64,000 bases of DNA, taken from assembly GCF_000513895.2 (NCBI RefSeq), contig NZ_CP165782.1, forward strand, positions 1,922,001-1,986,000, given 5' to 3'. The stretch comes from Ensifer sp. WSM1721. GTDB lineage: Bacteria; Pseudomonadota; Alphaproteobacteria; Rhizobiales; Rhizobiaceae. This document shows, piece by piece, positions 1 through 9,023 of this stretch. Under the pieces are notes generated by a model. That model saw nothing but the letters and a program-made list of their open reading frames with translations, was not told where the DNA came from and made no database searches. The first letter of the stretch is position 1, and each line of letters starts with the position of its first letter. The position numbers and the translations under genes are program-made.

Positions 1-485
1 TCGCCGGGCCGGTTGGTCGCCGCCAGGTCGTCGTTGAACAGGTCGAGATCGTTATAGGTGAGCGCCGCATGGCTCTTTACTTCCAGGCACTCGATCTTCT
101 GCCCGTCGCGGGTCTCATCCCGCATCAGCACGGCGACGTCGATGCCGCGGGTGTCGTTGCCCTCGATCAGGTATTTCTGGCGGTAGCCGTTACCGACCAT
201 GCGGAAGAGATAACCGTACTCGAAGGCCTGCAGCGCCGCCATGCTGTCGGCCTCCTGCAGGCAGAGGATATCGGCATCGCAATCGGCGATCGCCAGCGCC
301 GACATCTGCCGCGTGTCGTCCGTATGCGCAATGGTGCGCGCTTCCTCGAGCCGCTGATATTCCGCCTCGCTTCTGACGTCGAAGAGCCTCAGCACCCGAT
401 CCTGCTTGAGCTGGTTGCGAAAACCGGAAAAATCGAAACGGCTCAGGAGATTTTCGATGTTGAAGGTGGCAAGGCGAAGCGACAT
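1..485 (-). CDS. Endonuclease/exonuclease/phosphatase family protein (3' end outside window)
   Basis: The minus-strand frame opens with MSLRLATFNIENLLSRFDF, and the TFNIENL string is the hallmark first strand of the EEP superfamily (DNase I-like fold). The second conserved block, DADILCLQEAD near residue 70, carries the metal-binding glutamate, and RGIDVAVLMR near residue 115 fits the next core strand. About 161 codons lie in the window and the gene runs out at base 1, so the catalytic His/Asp of the C-terminal half is not visible. EEP proteins hydrolyse phosphodiester or phosphomonoester bonds; the substrate cannot be told from this fragment. The superfamily call is solid, the exact function is unknown. 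Confidence 0.85.
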   Translation of the reverse strand, partial: MSLRLATFNIENLLSRFDFSGFRNQLKQDRVLRLFDVRSEAEYQRLEEARTIAHTDDTRQMSALAIADCDADILCLQEADSMAALQAFEYGYLFRMVGNGYRQKYLIEGNDTRGIDVAVLMRDETRDGQKIECLEVKSHAALTYNDLDLFNDDLAATNRPG

Positions 486-747
486 CAGACAATTCCACAT
501 TGAAATGCCGCGGAGATTAGAGCGAGACGAGGAAGAGTGTAAAGCGACCTGCCTTATGGCAGTGCTGACGCGCAGAGAAAAAGCCGCGAGGCTTTTCGTC
601 CGTGACCGCCTCGCATCCGGACTCGCGGCTATCTCCTCGCAAGACCGGGGCACAGGAACATCGCAGCGCCACCCTCTTTCCTTTTTTCACCGAGCGAGCC
701 CTCTCCCTGCACGGGAAGAGGGCTGAAGTGAGGGGCTATAGAGAGCA

Positions 748-850
748 ACTGCATGTCTCCTCAAATCGACCTCGACTTAAGGACAAAGAAATGCAGCAAT
801 TCAAAGTGCTACAGCGACCTTGCGCGTCTGATAAGACGCGCGGCGCTGTA
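748..850 (+). repeat. RIME-like palindromic intergenic repeat, copy 1
   Basis: About 103 bp built from two palindromes: an outer arm with actgcatgtctcc, a regulator-like centre around atcgacctcgactta, then atgcagcaattcaaagtgct, and a second hairpin tgcgcgtctgataagacgcg closing with cggcgctgta. The same string recurs at 26225, 43822, 45079, 52265 and 62917, with shorter relatives elsewhere. It matches my memory of the Rhizobium intergenic mosaic elements (RIME). The rest of the 486-863 gap shows no gene I can support. Confidence 0.8.
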
Positions 851-863
851 CGCGCCGCGTTGC

Positions 864-1307
864 CTATCTTCTCACCGCGACCACCTGTCCGCGGCTGAAA
901 TAGGACAGTTGCACGCGCCCGGACTGATTCCCGCCGATGACGCGCGCGGTCGATTTCGACAGCTCCGAAAGGATGCCGACATGATAGCCTCTGCCGGCCC
1001 TGACGACGACGACATCCCCCGGACGCGCATAGGAAAGCTTGACCGGGGCACCGAACCTCAGCCACGACCGCGCGATTCCGAAGCCTTGCGGCGGCTGGCG
1101 CCCGGCCTTTCGAGCGACCATGCCCACGAAATGGCCGCACCAGGGCGTACGCGCCGGATTGATGCCGAGAGCGGCGCGAAGGCGCCTGTTATGCTTGACC
1201 TCGTGAAGCCCCGTAAATTGCTTGGCCTGCGCCAGCATGCCTGCCGACGCGGTATCGGGCGAAGTGAACGCGACAAGTGCCGCTGCCAGAAACGCTGCAA
1301 CCTTCAT
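864..1307 (-). CDS. Exported CHAP/NlpC-like protein (TIGR02594-type)
   Basis: A 147-residue protein with a signal peptide (MKVAAFLAAALVAFTSPDTASA) followed by a compact hydrolase-like domain. TPWCGHFVG near residue 70 supplies the probable catalytic Cys, and GRGYHVGIL near residue 115 the His, the order seen in TIGR02594/CHAP-type cysteine hydrolases of cell-wall material. The start is chosen because aaggag lies eight bases upstream and a signal peptide follows; a longer open frame extends to 1559 but its extra 84 residues look non-coding. It stands alone between repeat-rich gaps. A role in peptidoglycan turnover is inferred from family only. Confidence 0.75.
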   Translation of the reverse strand: MKVAAFLAAALVAFTSPDTASAGMLAQAKQFTGLHEVKHNRRLRAALGINPARTPWCGHFVGMVARKAGRQPPQGFGIARSWLRFGAPVKLSYARPGDVVVVRAGRGYHVGILSELSKSTARVIGGNQSGRVQLSYFSRGQVVAVRR

Positions 1308-2056
1308 GAGTTGGGTCTCCTTGATGCGCACGCCGGCCTCATGCCGGCTCTGCGCTGGCCTCTTCGTCTCCGTCCATTGCGCGCAATTCGCCCTTCCGCA
1401 GTGCGCGGTTTTTGCGCGCACTGCGCCGCCCGCGCTCAGAGAACATTCTGAGCGCGGCTGAAAATGCCATGGAATCAAAGGGCTAGAGCGTCCTTGAATC
1501 TTGGCGCCCGTGTTCTTGCAGCACCGCGCCTTGTCCAGGTCACAGGCTGCTCCGGGCACCCGCCTTCGCTAATACGCACGAAAGACTCTCTAGCACTTTG
1601 AGGCTGCACGTCACCGACCGCCGAAGATGGAATGGATCATCGGCTCAATGGAGCAACCGGCATGCGAACGGCAATGGCCGTACCCCCAACCTGATGGCGT
1701 TCGCTATGCGAGACCTGGAATTCCCCTGCCAACGGTGGATAGCGACGAGACTTTGCCGGCGAGGTGGAGCGAAATTGTGGCAAAGCCCGCATTTCGTGCG
1801 CAAGACAGCGCTTGCATGCGTCGATGTGTCGGTATTGATCCCAAAAAAGCGGGCTTTTGACGGTCCACAACGCTATCGAGCGAGCTTTCAACCAACGTCG
1901 TGAAATTGCTGAAGATGGGAGCGAAGCGCCGCTTCTTCGCCCATCCCGCCTGCCTGTGTGTTCCCGAAATCGTAGCAATCTAAGGTAAAACATGCAGCAA
2001 TCGCGCCCTTTGCGCGTCTGATAAGACGCGCTGCGCGTTAAGAGCGGTGACGCCCG
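1308..2056. other. Gene-poor gap with a degenerate RIME-like copy
   Basis: About 750 bp with no convincing gene. Open frames of up to 118 codons exist on both strands but have no ribosome site, no domain and arginine-rich composition typical of chance frames. At 1981-2040 there is a shortened relative of the RIME-like repeat: catgcagcaa is followed directly by the tgcgcgtctgataagacgcg hairpin, with the intervening caaagtgctacagc deleted. Confidence 0.6.
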
Positions 2057-2632
2057 TCACGACTTTAGCACGCCGCTCCTCCTCGCCGTCCAGGTGGCGA
2101 TGATGTCCATCAGCTCGGGCGACAGGCAGTCGTAAGGTTCGAGGCCAAGCTGCCTCAGGTGGTTGCGGACGGAGTTCATCCTTGAGGGATCGACCCCTCC
2201 TTCGATGATCGACGAGACGAAGGCGGCAAAGGTGGGTTCGGGCCAACCGCTCTCTTCGAACCTTTCCGGGTGGATGAAATCGAGTCCTTGGAAGGCATGT
2301 TCACGCTCGACCGGCCCATACATGTGCACGCCGCATTCCCTGCAGCGGTGGCGCCGGATCAAGGCCGTCGGGTCCACGACCTCGAGCTTGTCGCCGTTTT
2401 CGAGCACGCTGACGTTCTCATGCGGTGTGACCGCCACGATCGAAAACGTCGCACCGTCCGGCTTCCAGCACTTGGTGCAGCCGCAAGCGTGATTGTGAGC
2501 GATGCCGCCGGCGATGCGGATCCGGACCGTTCTATCTGTGCAGGCGCAAACCAGCGTCCCGCCCCCGAAGGCAGGACTGCCCCTGGTGACACCATTGTCG
2601 AGGTTTGGATGCAGCGGGACGGGGGTTTCCAT
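2057..2632 (-). CDS. gfa: S-(hydroxymethyl)glutathione synthase
   Basis: A 191-residue Gfa/CENP-V family protein that promotes condensation of formaldehyde with glutathione, the first step of glutathione-dependent formaldehyde removal in the cytoplasm. The zinc-binding cysteines are seen as CAC near residue 33, [10 protein letters not shown] near 50-59, and [12 protein letters not shown] near 97-108; the C-terminal signature [15 protein letters not shown] is also Gfa-like. Start MET-Glu-Thr-Pro is preferred over an upstream one because aggag lies three bases upstream and homologues begin at this SLHPxxDNG-like segment. No adhC-type formaldehyde dehydrogenase lies next to it here. Confidence 0.92.
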   Translation of the reverse strand: METPVPLHPNLDNGVTRGSPAFGGGTLVCACTDRTVRIRIAGGIAHNHACGCTKCWKPDGATFSIVAVTPHENVSVLENGDKLEVVDPTALIRRHRCRECGVHMYGPVEREHAFQGLDFIHPERFEESGWPEPTFAAFVSSIIEGGVDPSRMNSVRNHLRQLGLEPYDCLSPELMDIIATWTARRSGVLKS

Positions 2633-2885
2633 TTGCTCCTCCCTCAAGAACCGGCGCCTCTCCACAGCGCCGGTTGCCGATACGATGCGGAAAGGTCCGC
2701 TTCATCGCTGCGGAAGTGCAAGCGGCGCCTGCCAAGGCGCCGCTTCGCGGTCTCCTCCGACCCGGCACCGAGCGCAACCTTCGCGTCCGCACCGAAGAAT
2801 ACCACCGAAAACATCTACTGCCGAATGCCGCACACCGGCTCGGCCATCAGCACCGATATGCAAGTGCGGCTCGATGCGCATGGAT

Positions 2886-4220
2886 TCAGCGCACCAGCCG
2901 AATGGCGCCAGGATAGTTGAATTGCGTGTTCGCCAACTCGGCGCTGCAATCCATCTTGAATGTACTGTTGCCGATGAGCGTGATCTCCTGCGCGATCAAT
3001 CTTATGCACTCTCCGCTCGTCGTGCCGTTGCCGGAATATTGCAGTTCGGCGACGTCAGGCAGGTAGACGATTCCCGTCAGCGACGATTGGCTGTTGCCGT
3101 TGATGATAGCGGACGCGGTGTTGCCATGCTCGGCAACAATCGAGAAACCCGCCCAGGCACCCTCCAGCGATGGCGAGATGTTGAAGGTGGCACCGCCATT
3201 GATTTTAAGCTCGGCGCCGTTCATGAGGAAGAAGGTCACCCGTTGTCCATTTACGACTGTCTGGCTGCCGAGCTCGAGACGGCCGCCGTCGATCATGTAG
3301 TTGCCCGACTCGAGCTTGATCGCTCCCTTCAAGTCCAGGCCGCCATAGGTCCCAGGCTTTAATGTTACCACGTGGCCATCGGCGTTCTTGGGCGTCTTGC
3401 CGGTGCCGTTGCAATCGCCGTTGCCGCCGCCGCCCGCAACGAAGTTCTGGCCGCAGCCGGAAAGGTCCACCCAGGTGGATGTCTTGGGCAGAACCTTGCT
3501 CGCAAACGGATCGGGTACGCGCGGCGATCCTTCGACCGCGCCCTTGCACGTCAAGGCTATAGATTGCGGCGAGCTGTAGATGCCGCCCGCCGCGTAAAGA
3601 CATTCTGCTTTGAGCTTTCCGCTCCCGCCGACATAGATCGACTGAGCATCATTCGAATTAGAGACGACTGTGCACCCGGTGAGATCCGCCGCCGCGCTTC
3701 CGCTGACCTCGAACGCCCGATCGGCCGTGCGGTGGAGCGCCAGGATGCAAGCCTCCGCTCCCGCCGCGCGCGCCGCCACGGCCTGGCGCCGGATCGTCAG
3801 TGGCAGGCGCTCCAGGAAAAGCGACTTGTAGTCGAGCACGAACTCGGCCGCGGCCGTATCCTCGTCGAGGCTCCGTGTGAATTTCACCGCCAATGCCTCA
3901 GTGGATGGGTCTGTGGCGACGGCCAAAGCATCGACGACGCTTTTCTGCGGCAGGGCGTAGTTGCCCCAGAAGAACTTCTCGGCCTCCTGATGGGCCTCCT
4001 CCTCGGTTGCCCCCTCCCCATAAGCCCGCACGGATCCCAATGCCGCGGCGTCGAGCGCGTTCTGGATCTTCTCCGCCTCGAGATAGGCGCCGACGAGATC
4101 GACCGCAAGCGCGGCGGCTCCGATGATCGGGATGAAGCCGATCGCGCCGAGCACGGCGAAGTTGCCGTCCCGGTTTTGCGCCAGCTTTCTTAATTGCAAG
4201 CGGAACGTCGCGGCCCTCAT
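2886..4220 (-). CDS. TadG-like pilus assembly/secreted protein
   Basis: A 444-residue protein with the TadE/TadG N-terminal layout: a basic start, one hydrophobic segment (FAVLGAIGFIPIIGAAALAVDL, residues about 22-43) followed by a long extracytoplasmic region. QNALDAAALGSVRAYGEG right after the helix is typical of TadG-related proteins. The C-terminal half is rich in Gly/Asn/Ser and short beta-strands, suggesting a parallel beta-helix-like or adhesive domain. The start at 4220 has gagggaa upstream; an ATG at 4244 is possible but has a poor site. No other tad/cpa gene is nearby, so the partner secretion machine must be elsewhere or the protein acts alone. Confidence 0.75.
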   Translation of the reverse strand: MRAATFRLQLRKLAQNRDGNFAVLGAIGFIPIIGAAALAVDLVGAYLEAEKIQNALDAAALGSVRAYGEGATEEEAHQEAEKFFWGNYALPQKSVVDALAVATDPSTEALAVKFTRSLDEDTAAAEFVLDYKSLFLERLPLTIRRQAVAARAAGAEACILALHRTADRAFEVSGSAAADLTGCTVVSNSNDAQSIYVGGSGKLKAECLYAAGGIYSSPQSIALTCKGAVEGSPRVPDPFASKVLPKTSTWVDLSGCGQNFVAGGGGNGDCNGTGKTPKNADGHVVTLKPGTYGGLDLKGAIKLESGNYMIDGGRLELGSQTVVNGQRVTFFLMNGAELKINGGATFNISPSLEGAWAGFSIVAEHGNTASAIINGNSQSSLTGIVYLPDVAELQYSGNGTTSGECIRLIAQEITLIGNSTFKMDCSAELANTQFNYPGAIRLVR

Positions 4221-4334
4221 AGCCTTCCCTCTCGGCAGCTCCATCTCATTATTTAAGCAGTAACTAATTTAAAGATCGTTAGGAAATTCCCTCGGGTTTT
4301 ACGAGACTTTTAGAGATTACAAGGGAGTTGGCTG

Positions 4335-4556
4335 TCACCGCGGAGACCCGCGGCTCCAGGCCGCCTCGCTCTTCTGCTCATAATGGGTAAAAGCCTTGAC
4401 GAGCCCGTCAAGCACCTCTGCCGAGGTTTCGAACAGGGCCTTGAATTGCGGATCGTCGACCTTGGTGACATCTTCCCGCAAATGTTCGATCAGCGTGTTC
4501 AATTCGCCTTTCATCTTCTGCGTGTGATGGATCGGATCTGCATTGGTTTGTGCCAT
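4335..4556 (-). CDS. Small conserved-looking hypothetical protein
   Basis: A 73-residue soluble, acidic protein (start MAQTNADPIHHTQKMKGEL) with good ribosome site gggagaag seven bases before the ATG. The sequence is predicted mostly helical with heptad-like spacing (LNTLIEHLREDVTKV, ALFETSAEVLDGLVKAF), which would suit a small helical bundle or oligomer. I do not recognise a family. The codon use and the site argue that it is translated. It lies 114 bases upstream of the TadG-like gene in the same direction; co-transcription is possible but not shown. Confidence 0.6.
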   Translation of the reverse strand: MAQTNADPIHHTQKMKGELNTLIEHLREDVTKVDDPQFKALFETSAEVLDGLVKAFTHYEQKSEAAWSRGSPR

Positions 4557-5089
4557 TTCTTACTTCTCCCAGAGAAACCGGCCGCGTTGGCACAACGCCG
4601 TGCAAAGAGGCTCGGTTCCAATGGTGGAACAGGCTCCCCTCAAGGCCGTGATGCGGATGATGCGCTTTGTCCGGGCCACAACCAGCAGAGTTGGCCGGAG
4701 CGGCGGATAGGCAAGAATCGATCGTGCTTCGTTACAAATGGCCCTGAAAAGTTACTGGACCGGCGCGACCGATGTGGCAAACATGATCGGGCAAATCCGA
4801 AGTGATTTCAGTAGCAATTTAGATCAGAGCTCGCGCACAGGGCGGCCTCTGATTGTGAGTGCGAACTCGGTCGAGTTAGCGGCGGCTCCCGGGGAGGATG
4901 CTGAATCGGATAGCCCGAACCATCATCGGACGGGCACTACATTTCTGCCAGTGACTTGTCCAAGTTTGGCGATGTTTAGCCGCGATCTTCCCGGAGCCCG
5001 CTTGCTGACGGCGGGCTCTTTTTTCGTGCGGATCTTTGCAAGTCTCGCGTCCGGTCAGGCGCGCAGCAAGCACCACGATCTGTTTCGGC
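4557..5089. other. Intergenic region, possible small-RNA locus
   Basis: A 530-bp gap without a supported protein gene. It holds a strong + strand intrinsic terminator at 4994-5024, yet no + strand gene lies upstream of it: all neighbouring genes are on the minus strand. A short transcript ending at that hairpin, starting somewhere between about 4750 and 4950, would explain it. I see no clear sigma70-type promoter, so this is only a suggestion. Confidence 0.35.
4994..5024 (+). terminator. Intrinsic terminator without an upstream gene on its strand
   Basis: A perfect 8-bp stem (gagcccgc/gcgggctc) with a 9-base loop is followed by six T on the + strand. On the minus strand no T run follows the stem, so it should act on + transcription, away from the TRAP operon. 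Confidence 0.75.
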
Positions 5090-6829
5090 TCAGCCGTAGA
5101 GATAGTTCGGAAGCCAGAGCGTCATGCCCGGCCATAGATACATGAGCACCATGCAGAGGATGACGATCAGCATGTAAGGCATCATGCCGGCGAAGATCTG
5201 GTTGAGGCTCACATGCGGCGGCGAAACGCCCTTGAGATAATAGGCGGACATCGCCACCGGCGGCGACAGGAACGCCGCCTGCAGGTTCACGAAGACCAGC
5301 ACGCCCCAGAGGATGGGGTCGATGTCGAAGTGCTGGAGCAGCGGCAGGAAGATCGGCACGAAGATGATGATGATTTCCGTCCATTCGAGCGGCCAGCCGA
5401 GAAGGAAGATGATCGCCTGCGAGAGAATCATGAACTGCACCGGCGTGAGGTCGAGCGCGAGCACCCATTGCTCGATCAGCGCCTGGCCGCCGAGAATGGC
5501 AAAGACGGCTGAAAAGAGCGCCGAGCCGACGAAGAGCCAGCAGACCATGGCAGTCGTCTTTGCAGTCAGGAACACCGCTTCCTTGGTGCGCTGCCAGTCG
5601 AGCGTGCGCGCCTGCATCGCCAGCAGGAAAGCCCCTGCGGCACCGATGGCAGCAGACTCCGTCGCTGTCGTGATGCCGAAAAGGATGACCGCGAGCACGA
5701 CGACGGTGAGGATCGCGAGCGGCATGACCGAGGAGACCAGAAGTTTCACGACCTGAAGCCTTTCGGCGTTCATCTTTCGGTAATAGCGGACAAGCGCAAG
5801 TGCAGCGATCGCCACCGCGATGCCGAACCAGATGTAGAAACCCGTGGCAGATCCATCGGCCGCCGCCGGACCCGCGTCCACCGCCGGCGCGCCGAGCTCC
5901 TCAAGCCCTTCCGGCGCTTCCGTCTCGGCCGCCTGCTGGTGAATAACGACGTACCACCAGACGAGCGCCAGCGTGAAGGCGACGAGAAGGAAGGGAACGA
6001 GCGCCGCGACGGCATTCTTCACCAGCCTCCAATAGGTGAACCGCCCATCCTCCGTCTCGATCGCCATGGCTCGCGATGGACGAAACAGGGCCGATATGAG
6101 CCCAACCAGCATGTTGCGTGAATAGAGCGCCTCGAAGCGCTTCATCCAGATCGGCACCGGAACGCGCGTCTGCTCCTCGGGCAGGGTCGGCGCGATCTTC
6201 GGGTTGAGCATCGCCCATCCGAGGACGTAGACGAGGTAAAGCAGAGCCAGGAAAAACCCGGGGAACATCGTCGCCGCATAGAGCTTGACCACCGATTGCC
6301 CCGCGACCGCCGCATAGACGATGATCATCACCGAGGGCGGAATCAGGATCCCGAGCGTGCCGCCTGCGGTGATGACGCCGGCGGCGAGCTTCACGTCGTA
6401 ACCGGCGCGCAGCATCGGATTCATGGCGATCACGCCCATCAGCACCACCACGGCGCCAACGAGGCCGCTGGCAATACCCCAGAAGGTGCAGACGATGAGC
6501 GTCGTGATGGCAAGCGATGCCGGCACGCGCCTAAACGAAAGCTGGACGCTGTAGAACATCTTGTCGACGAGCGCGCCGCGCTCCATCACGTAGCCCATCA
6601 GCACGAAGAGCGGGATCGAGATCAAGACGTCATTGGTCATCGCGCCATAGGTGCGCTGGACCATGAGATCGAAGACGCGATTGTCGATCCAGGGCTCGGC
6701 GGGATTGTAGAAGGCATAGAAGCCGAAGAGCATCCCGAGCCCCATCAGCGTGAAAGCCGTCGGGAAGCCCATCATGATCACGACCACGATGAGCATCAGC
6801 ATCGTCAATCCGAGGAACGGGTCGCTCAC
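5090..6829 (-). CDS. dctM: TRAP transporter large membrane subunit (DctM type)
   Basis: A 579-residue integral membrane protein, the ion-coupled permease of a tripartite ATP-independent periplasmic transporter. It is strongly hydrophobic with DctM features: GFPTAFTLMGLGMLFGF at the N-terminus, IPLFVLMGYVMERGALVDKMF near residue 75, GTLGILIPPSVMIIVYA near 155, and a final ILCMVLMYLWPGMTLWLP. A long hydrophilic stretch (about residues 245-330, including an Ala/Gly/Glu-rich linker) separates two blocks of helices, as in the larger DctM proteins of keto-acid and mannitol/chloroaromatic-type TRAP systems. It overlaps dctQ by four bases (ATGA), so the two are translationally coupled. Confidence 0.93.
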   Translation of the reverse strand: MSDPFLGLTMLMLIVVVIMMGFPTAFTLMGLGMLFGFYAFYNPAEPWIDNRVFDLMVQRTYGAMTNDVLISIPLFVLMGYVMERGALVDKMFYSVQLSFRRVPASLAITTLIVCTFWGIASGLVGAVVVLMGVIAMNPMLRAGYDVKLAAGVITAGGTLGILIPPSVMIIVYAAVAGQSVVKLYAATMFPGFFLALLYLVYVLGWAMLNPKIAPTLPEEQTRVPVPIWMKRFEALYSRNMLVGLISALFRPSRAMAIETEDGRFTYWRLVKNAVAALVPFLLVAFTLALVWWYVVIHQQAAETEAPEGLEELGAPAVDAGPAAADGSATGFYIWFGIAVAIAALALVRYYRKMNAERLQVVKLLVSSVMPLAILTVVVLAVILFGITTATESAAIGAAGAFLLAMQARTLDWQRTKEAVFLTAKTTAMVCWLFVGSALFSAVFAILGGQALIEQWVLALDLTPVQFMILSQAIIFLLGWPLEWTEIIIIFVPIFLPLLQHFDIDPILWGVLVFVNLQAAFLSPPVAMSAYYLKGVSPPHVSLNQIFAGMMPYMLIVILCMVLMYLWPGMTLWLPNYLYG

Positions 6830-7560
6830 GTCTCCTCCTCTCCTTTGAGACCGCGCTGCCGCGCCGCTCTCTCGATGTCCTGCGCCCGCTCGATCGCCGC
6901 CTCACGCGCCTCGACATCGACATATTGGCTCTGGGCAAGCTGCTCGGCGACGACGTCGATCTCTTCGACATCGTGAAGCCGTCGCGGCCACGCCCCGACT
7001 CTCAGACAGACGATGCAGCGCACGATCTCGGCGAGCCCCTGCAGCATCACGAGGGCGCCCGCCACCGGGATGACCGTCTTGAAATAGTAGATCGGCGGCC
7101 CTTCCGCCGTTACCGTCGAATGCTCGCCGATCCTCCAGGAAAGGGCGGCATAGTCGTAGCCGGCATAGATAAGCGCGGCGATGCCGGGCAGGAAGAAGAG
7201 GATGTAAAGGAGGAGATCGAGCGCGGCCTGTGTGCGCGGCCTTAGCGAACTATAGATGAAGTCGCCGCGCACATGGGCGTTCTGCGCCAAGGCATAGGCC
7301 CCCGCCAGCATGAAGAGGCTTCCATAAAGCATGTTGCTGGCATCGAAGATCCACGCCGTTGGCATATTCAGGATGTAGCGCTTGAAGACTTCGGCGCAGA
7401 CCAACATCATCAATCCGATGATCAGCCATGCCGCGGCCTTGCCAACCCAGACGCTGATTGCGTCAATTGTGAGCAGAAACCGCTGAGCCTGCACGCGCGT
7501 CACCCAGAAATCGCGGGAGGTTTCTCCCCCACCTTCATTTAATCGGACCGAAAACGCCAC
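6826..7560 (-). CDS. dctQ: TRAP transporter small membrane subunit (DctQ type)
   Basis: A 244-residue protein with four hydrophobic segments (about residues 40-60, 75-95, 115-135, 160-180) and the DctQ motif around RYILNMPTAWIFDASNMLYG. It partners the large subunit in the inner membrane. A charged C-terminal tail (DVEAREAAIERAQDIERAARQR) extends beyond the usual family length and may be a short coiled coil. The gene follows dctP after 42 bases and overlaps dctM by four, giving a dctP-dctQ-dctM operon transcribed leftward. Confidence 0.9.
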   Translation of the reverse strand: MAFSVRLNEGGGETSRDFWVTRVQAQRFLLTIDAISVWVGKAAAWLIIGLMMLVCAEVFKRYILNMPTAWIFDASNMLYGSLFMLAGAYALAQNAHVRGDFIYSSLRPRTQAALDLLLYILFFLPGIAALIYAGYDYAALSWRIGEHSTVTAEGPPIYYFKTVIPVAGALVMLQGLAEIVRCIVCLRVGAWPRRLHDVEEIDVVAEQLAQSQYVDVEAREAAIERAQDIERAARQRGLKGEEET

Positions 7561-7602
7561 TTCGCCGAAGCCCGTCCGACGAAGCGACGCTCACCTAAAC
7601 CT

Positions 7603-8745
7603 TCAGAACTCTTTTGCTACACCGTCCCGTCCGAAGTAGTGATCGAATGCCATCCTTCGGTTGACGACAGTGTCCTGTTCCCACCGAGTCGCCCTTTCGG
7701 CAAAGGTGAGTTGCGAGAGGAGGACCTCCTTGAACATCGGGTTCTCTGCCGATTTTTTCTTTACAACCTCGTCATAAACTTCGAGCTGCCGTTTGAGGAT
7801 CGCGTCCGGCGTCTTGTAGAACTTGACGCTGTCGGCGGTCTGCATCTCGCGATAATCCGTGGAGTAACGATCGATTGCCTTCCAGGACATGTCCGCGGAC
7901 GCCGACTCCACCGCATTGGCTATGATTGCCTTCATAGCCTCTGGCAGGCCGTCGAATTTTCCTTTGTTGAAGAGGATCTCGAACGTCTCGGCATTCTGAT
8001 GGTAGCCCTGCAGCATGCAGATCTTGGAAACATCGGGAAAACCGAGCACTCGGTCGGATGAGGCATTGTTGAACTCCGCGGCGTCGATCAGTCCACGGTC
8101 GAGAGCGGCGACGATCTCTCCACCTGGCAGCGCATTGACCGCAGCGCCAAGTGCTGTGAACACATCGATCGAAATGCCGACCGTACGGAATTTCAGCCCC
8201 TGGATATCCTCGGGCTTTGCCACTGGCTTCTTGAACCAGCCGAGCGGCTGCGTCGGCATTGGCCCATACGGAAACGAGACCACATTGGCGCCGATCGATT
8301 CATAAAGCTTGGCGAGCAGTTCCCTGCCCCCGCCGTATTTGTGCCAGGCGAGCAGCATGTTGGCGTCCATGGCGAAGCCGGGCCCGGAGCCCCAAAGCGC
8401 CAGCGCCGTCTGCTTGCCGTAGTGATAGACCATCACGCCGTGGCCGCCATCGAGCGTCCCTTGCGACACGGCATCGAGCAAGCCGAAGGCAGGTACGACG
8501 GCGCCCGCCGGCAGCACCTCGATCCTGAGATCGCCACCGGTCATGTCATTGACCTTCTTGGCGAAATCCTGTGCGAATTCGTGAAAGATGTCCTTCGACG
8601 GCCAGGTGCTCTGCCAGCGCATGCTGACCGGTCCTTGCGCCTTGACGACGCTTGGCGCGGCGACCATGGCTGCACCGGCCATGGCTGCGCCGCTCAAAAA
8701 CCTGCGACGCGACGTTTTTCCCCCGATCTGGGTTCTGCGTGTCAT
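7603..8745 (-). CDS. dctP: TRAP transporter periplasmic substrate-binding protein (DctP/TakP-like)
   Basis: A 380-residue solute receptor with a twin-arginine signal (SRRRFLSGAAMAGAAMVAAPSV, cleaved near VKAQ). The mature part starts MRWQSTWPSKDIFHEFAQ and includes GVMVYHYGKQTALALWGSGP and GLKFRTVGISIDVFTALGA, which resembles the TakP (2-oxo acid) subfamily of TRAP receptors rather than C4-dicarboxylate DctP. The conserved Arg of the carboxylate clamp is probably the R in LKFRTVG. It is the first gene of the operon; the 278-bp region upstream separates it from the divergently transcribed dehydrogenase gene. A carboxylic acid ligand, possibly a keto acid, is inferred. Confidence 0.9.
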   Translation of the reverse strand: MTRRTQIGGKTSRRRFLSGAAMAGAAMVAAPSVVKAQGPVSMRWQSTWPSKDIFHEFAQDFAKKVNDMTGGDLRIEVLPAGAVVPAFGLLDAVSQGTLDGGHGVMVYHYGKQTALALWGSGPGFAMDANMLLAWHKYGGGRELLAKLYESIGANVVSFPYGPMPTQPLGWFKKPVAKPEDIQGLKFRTVGISIDVFTALGAAVNALPGGEIVAALDRGLIDAAEFNNASSDRVLGFPDVSKICMLQGYHQNAETFEILFNKGKFDGLPEAMKAIIANAVESASADMSWKAIDRYSTDYREMQTADSVKFYKTPDAILKRQLEVYDEVVKKKSAENPMFKEVLLSQLTFAERATRWEQDTVVNRRMAFDHYFGRDGVAKEF

Positions 8746-9023
8746 CTCTTCCTCCCAAGGGCCTGCGACAGCCCCTTGAACCAGCCCGTTCGAGGAACAT
8801 GCTTCCGCGGGCTATTCGATATCGTTGAAAGGCGCTCGCACCAGTTGCAGGGGTGTCCGCGCCCCGGCTTTTTCCGGCCGAATGGAAGAATACTCCTCAA
8901 TGCCGCCCCCGCAAAGATTGCAAGGAACAAGTCACGAACGCCGCCGTTTTGGGACGTGGCGGGGAATAACACGAAGCCGTCCTGCATCTTAGTCCAATGC
9001 TGCCACTGTTCGGAGGGCGTCTG

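Noticed and set aside
753..1451. A 232-codon + strand frame opposite to the CHAP-like gene
   Set aside because: It is antisense to a gene with signal peptide and catalytic motifs, has no ribosome site and starts within a repeat.
1598..1993. Open frames on both strands in the 1308-2056 gap
   Set aside because: No ribosome site, domain or protein-like composition could be identified.
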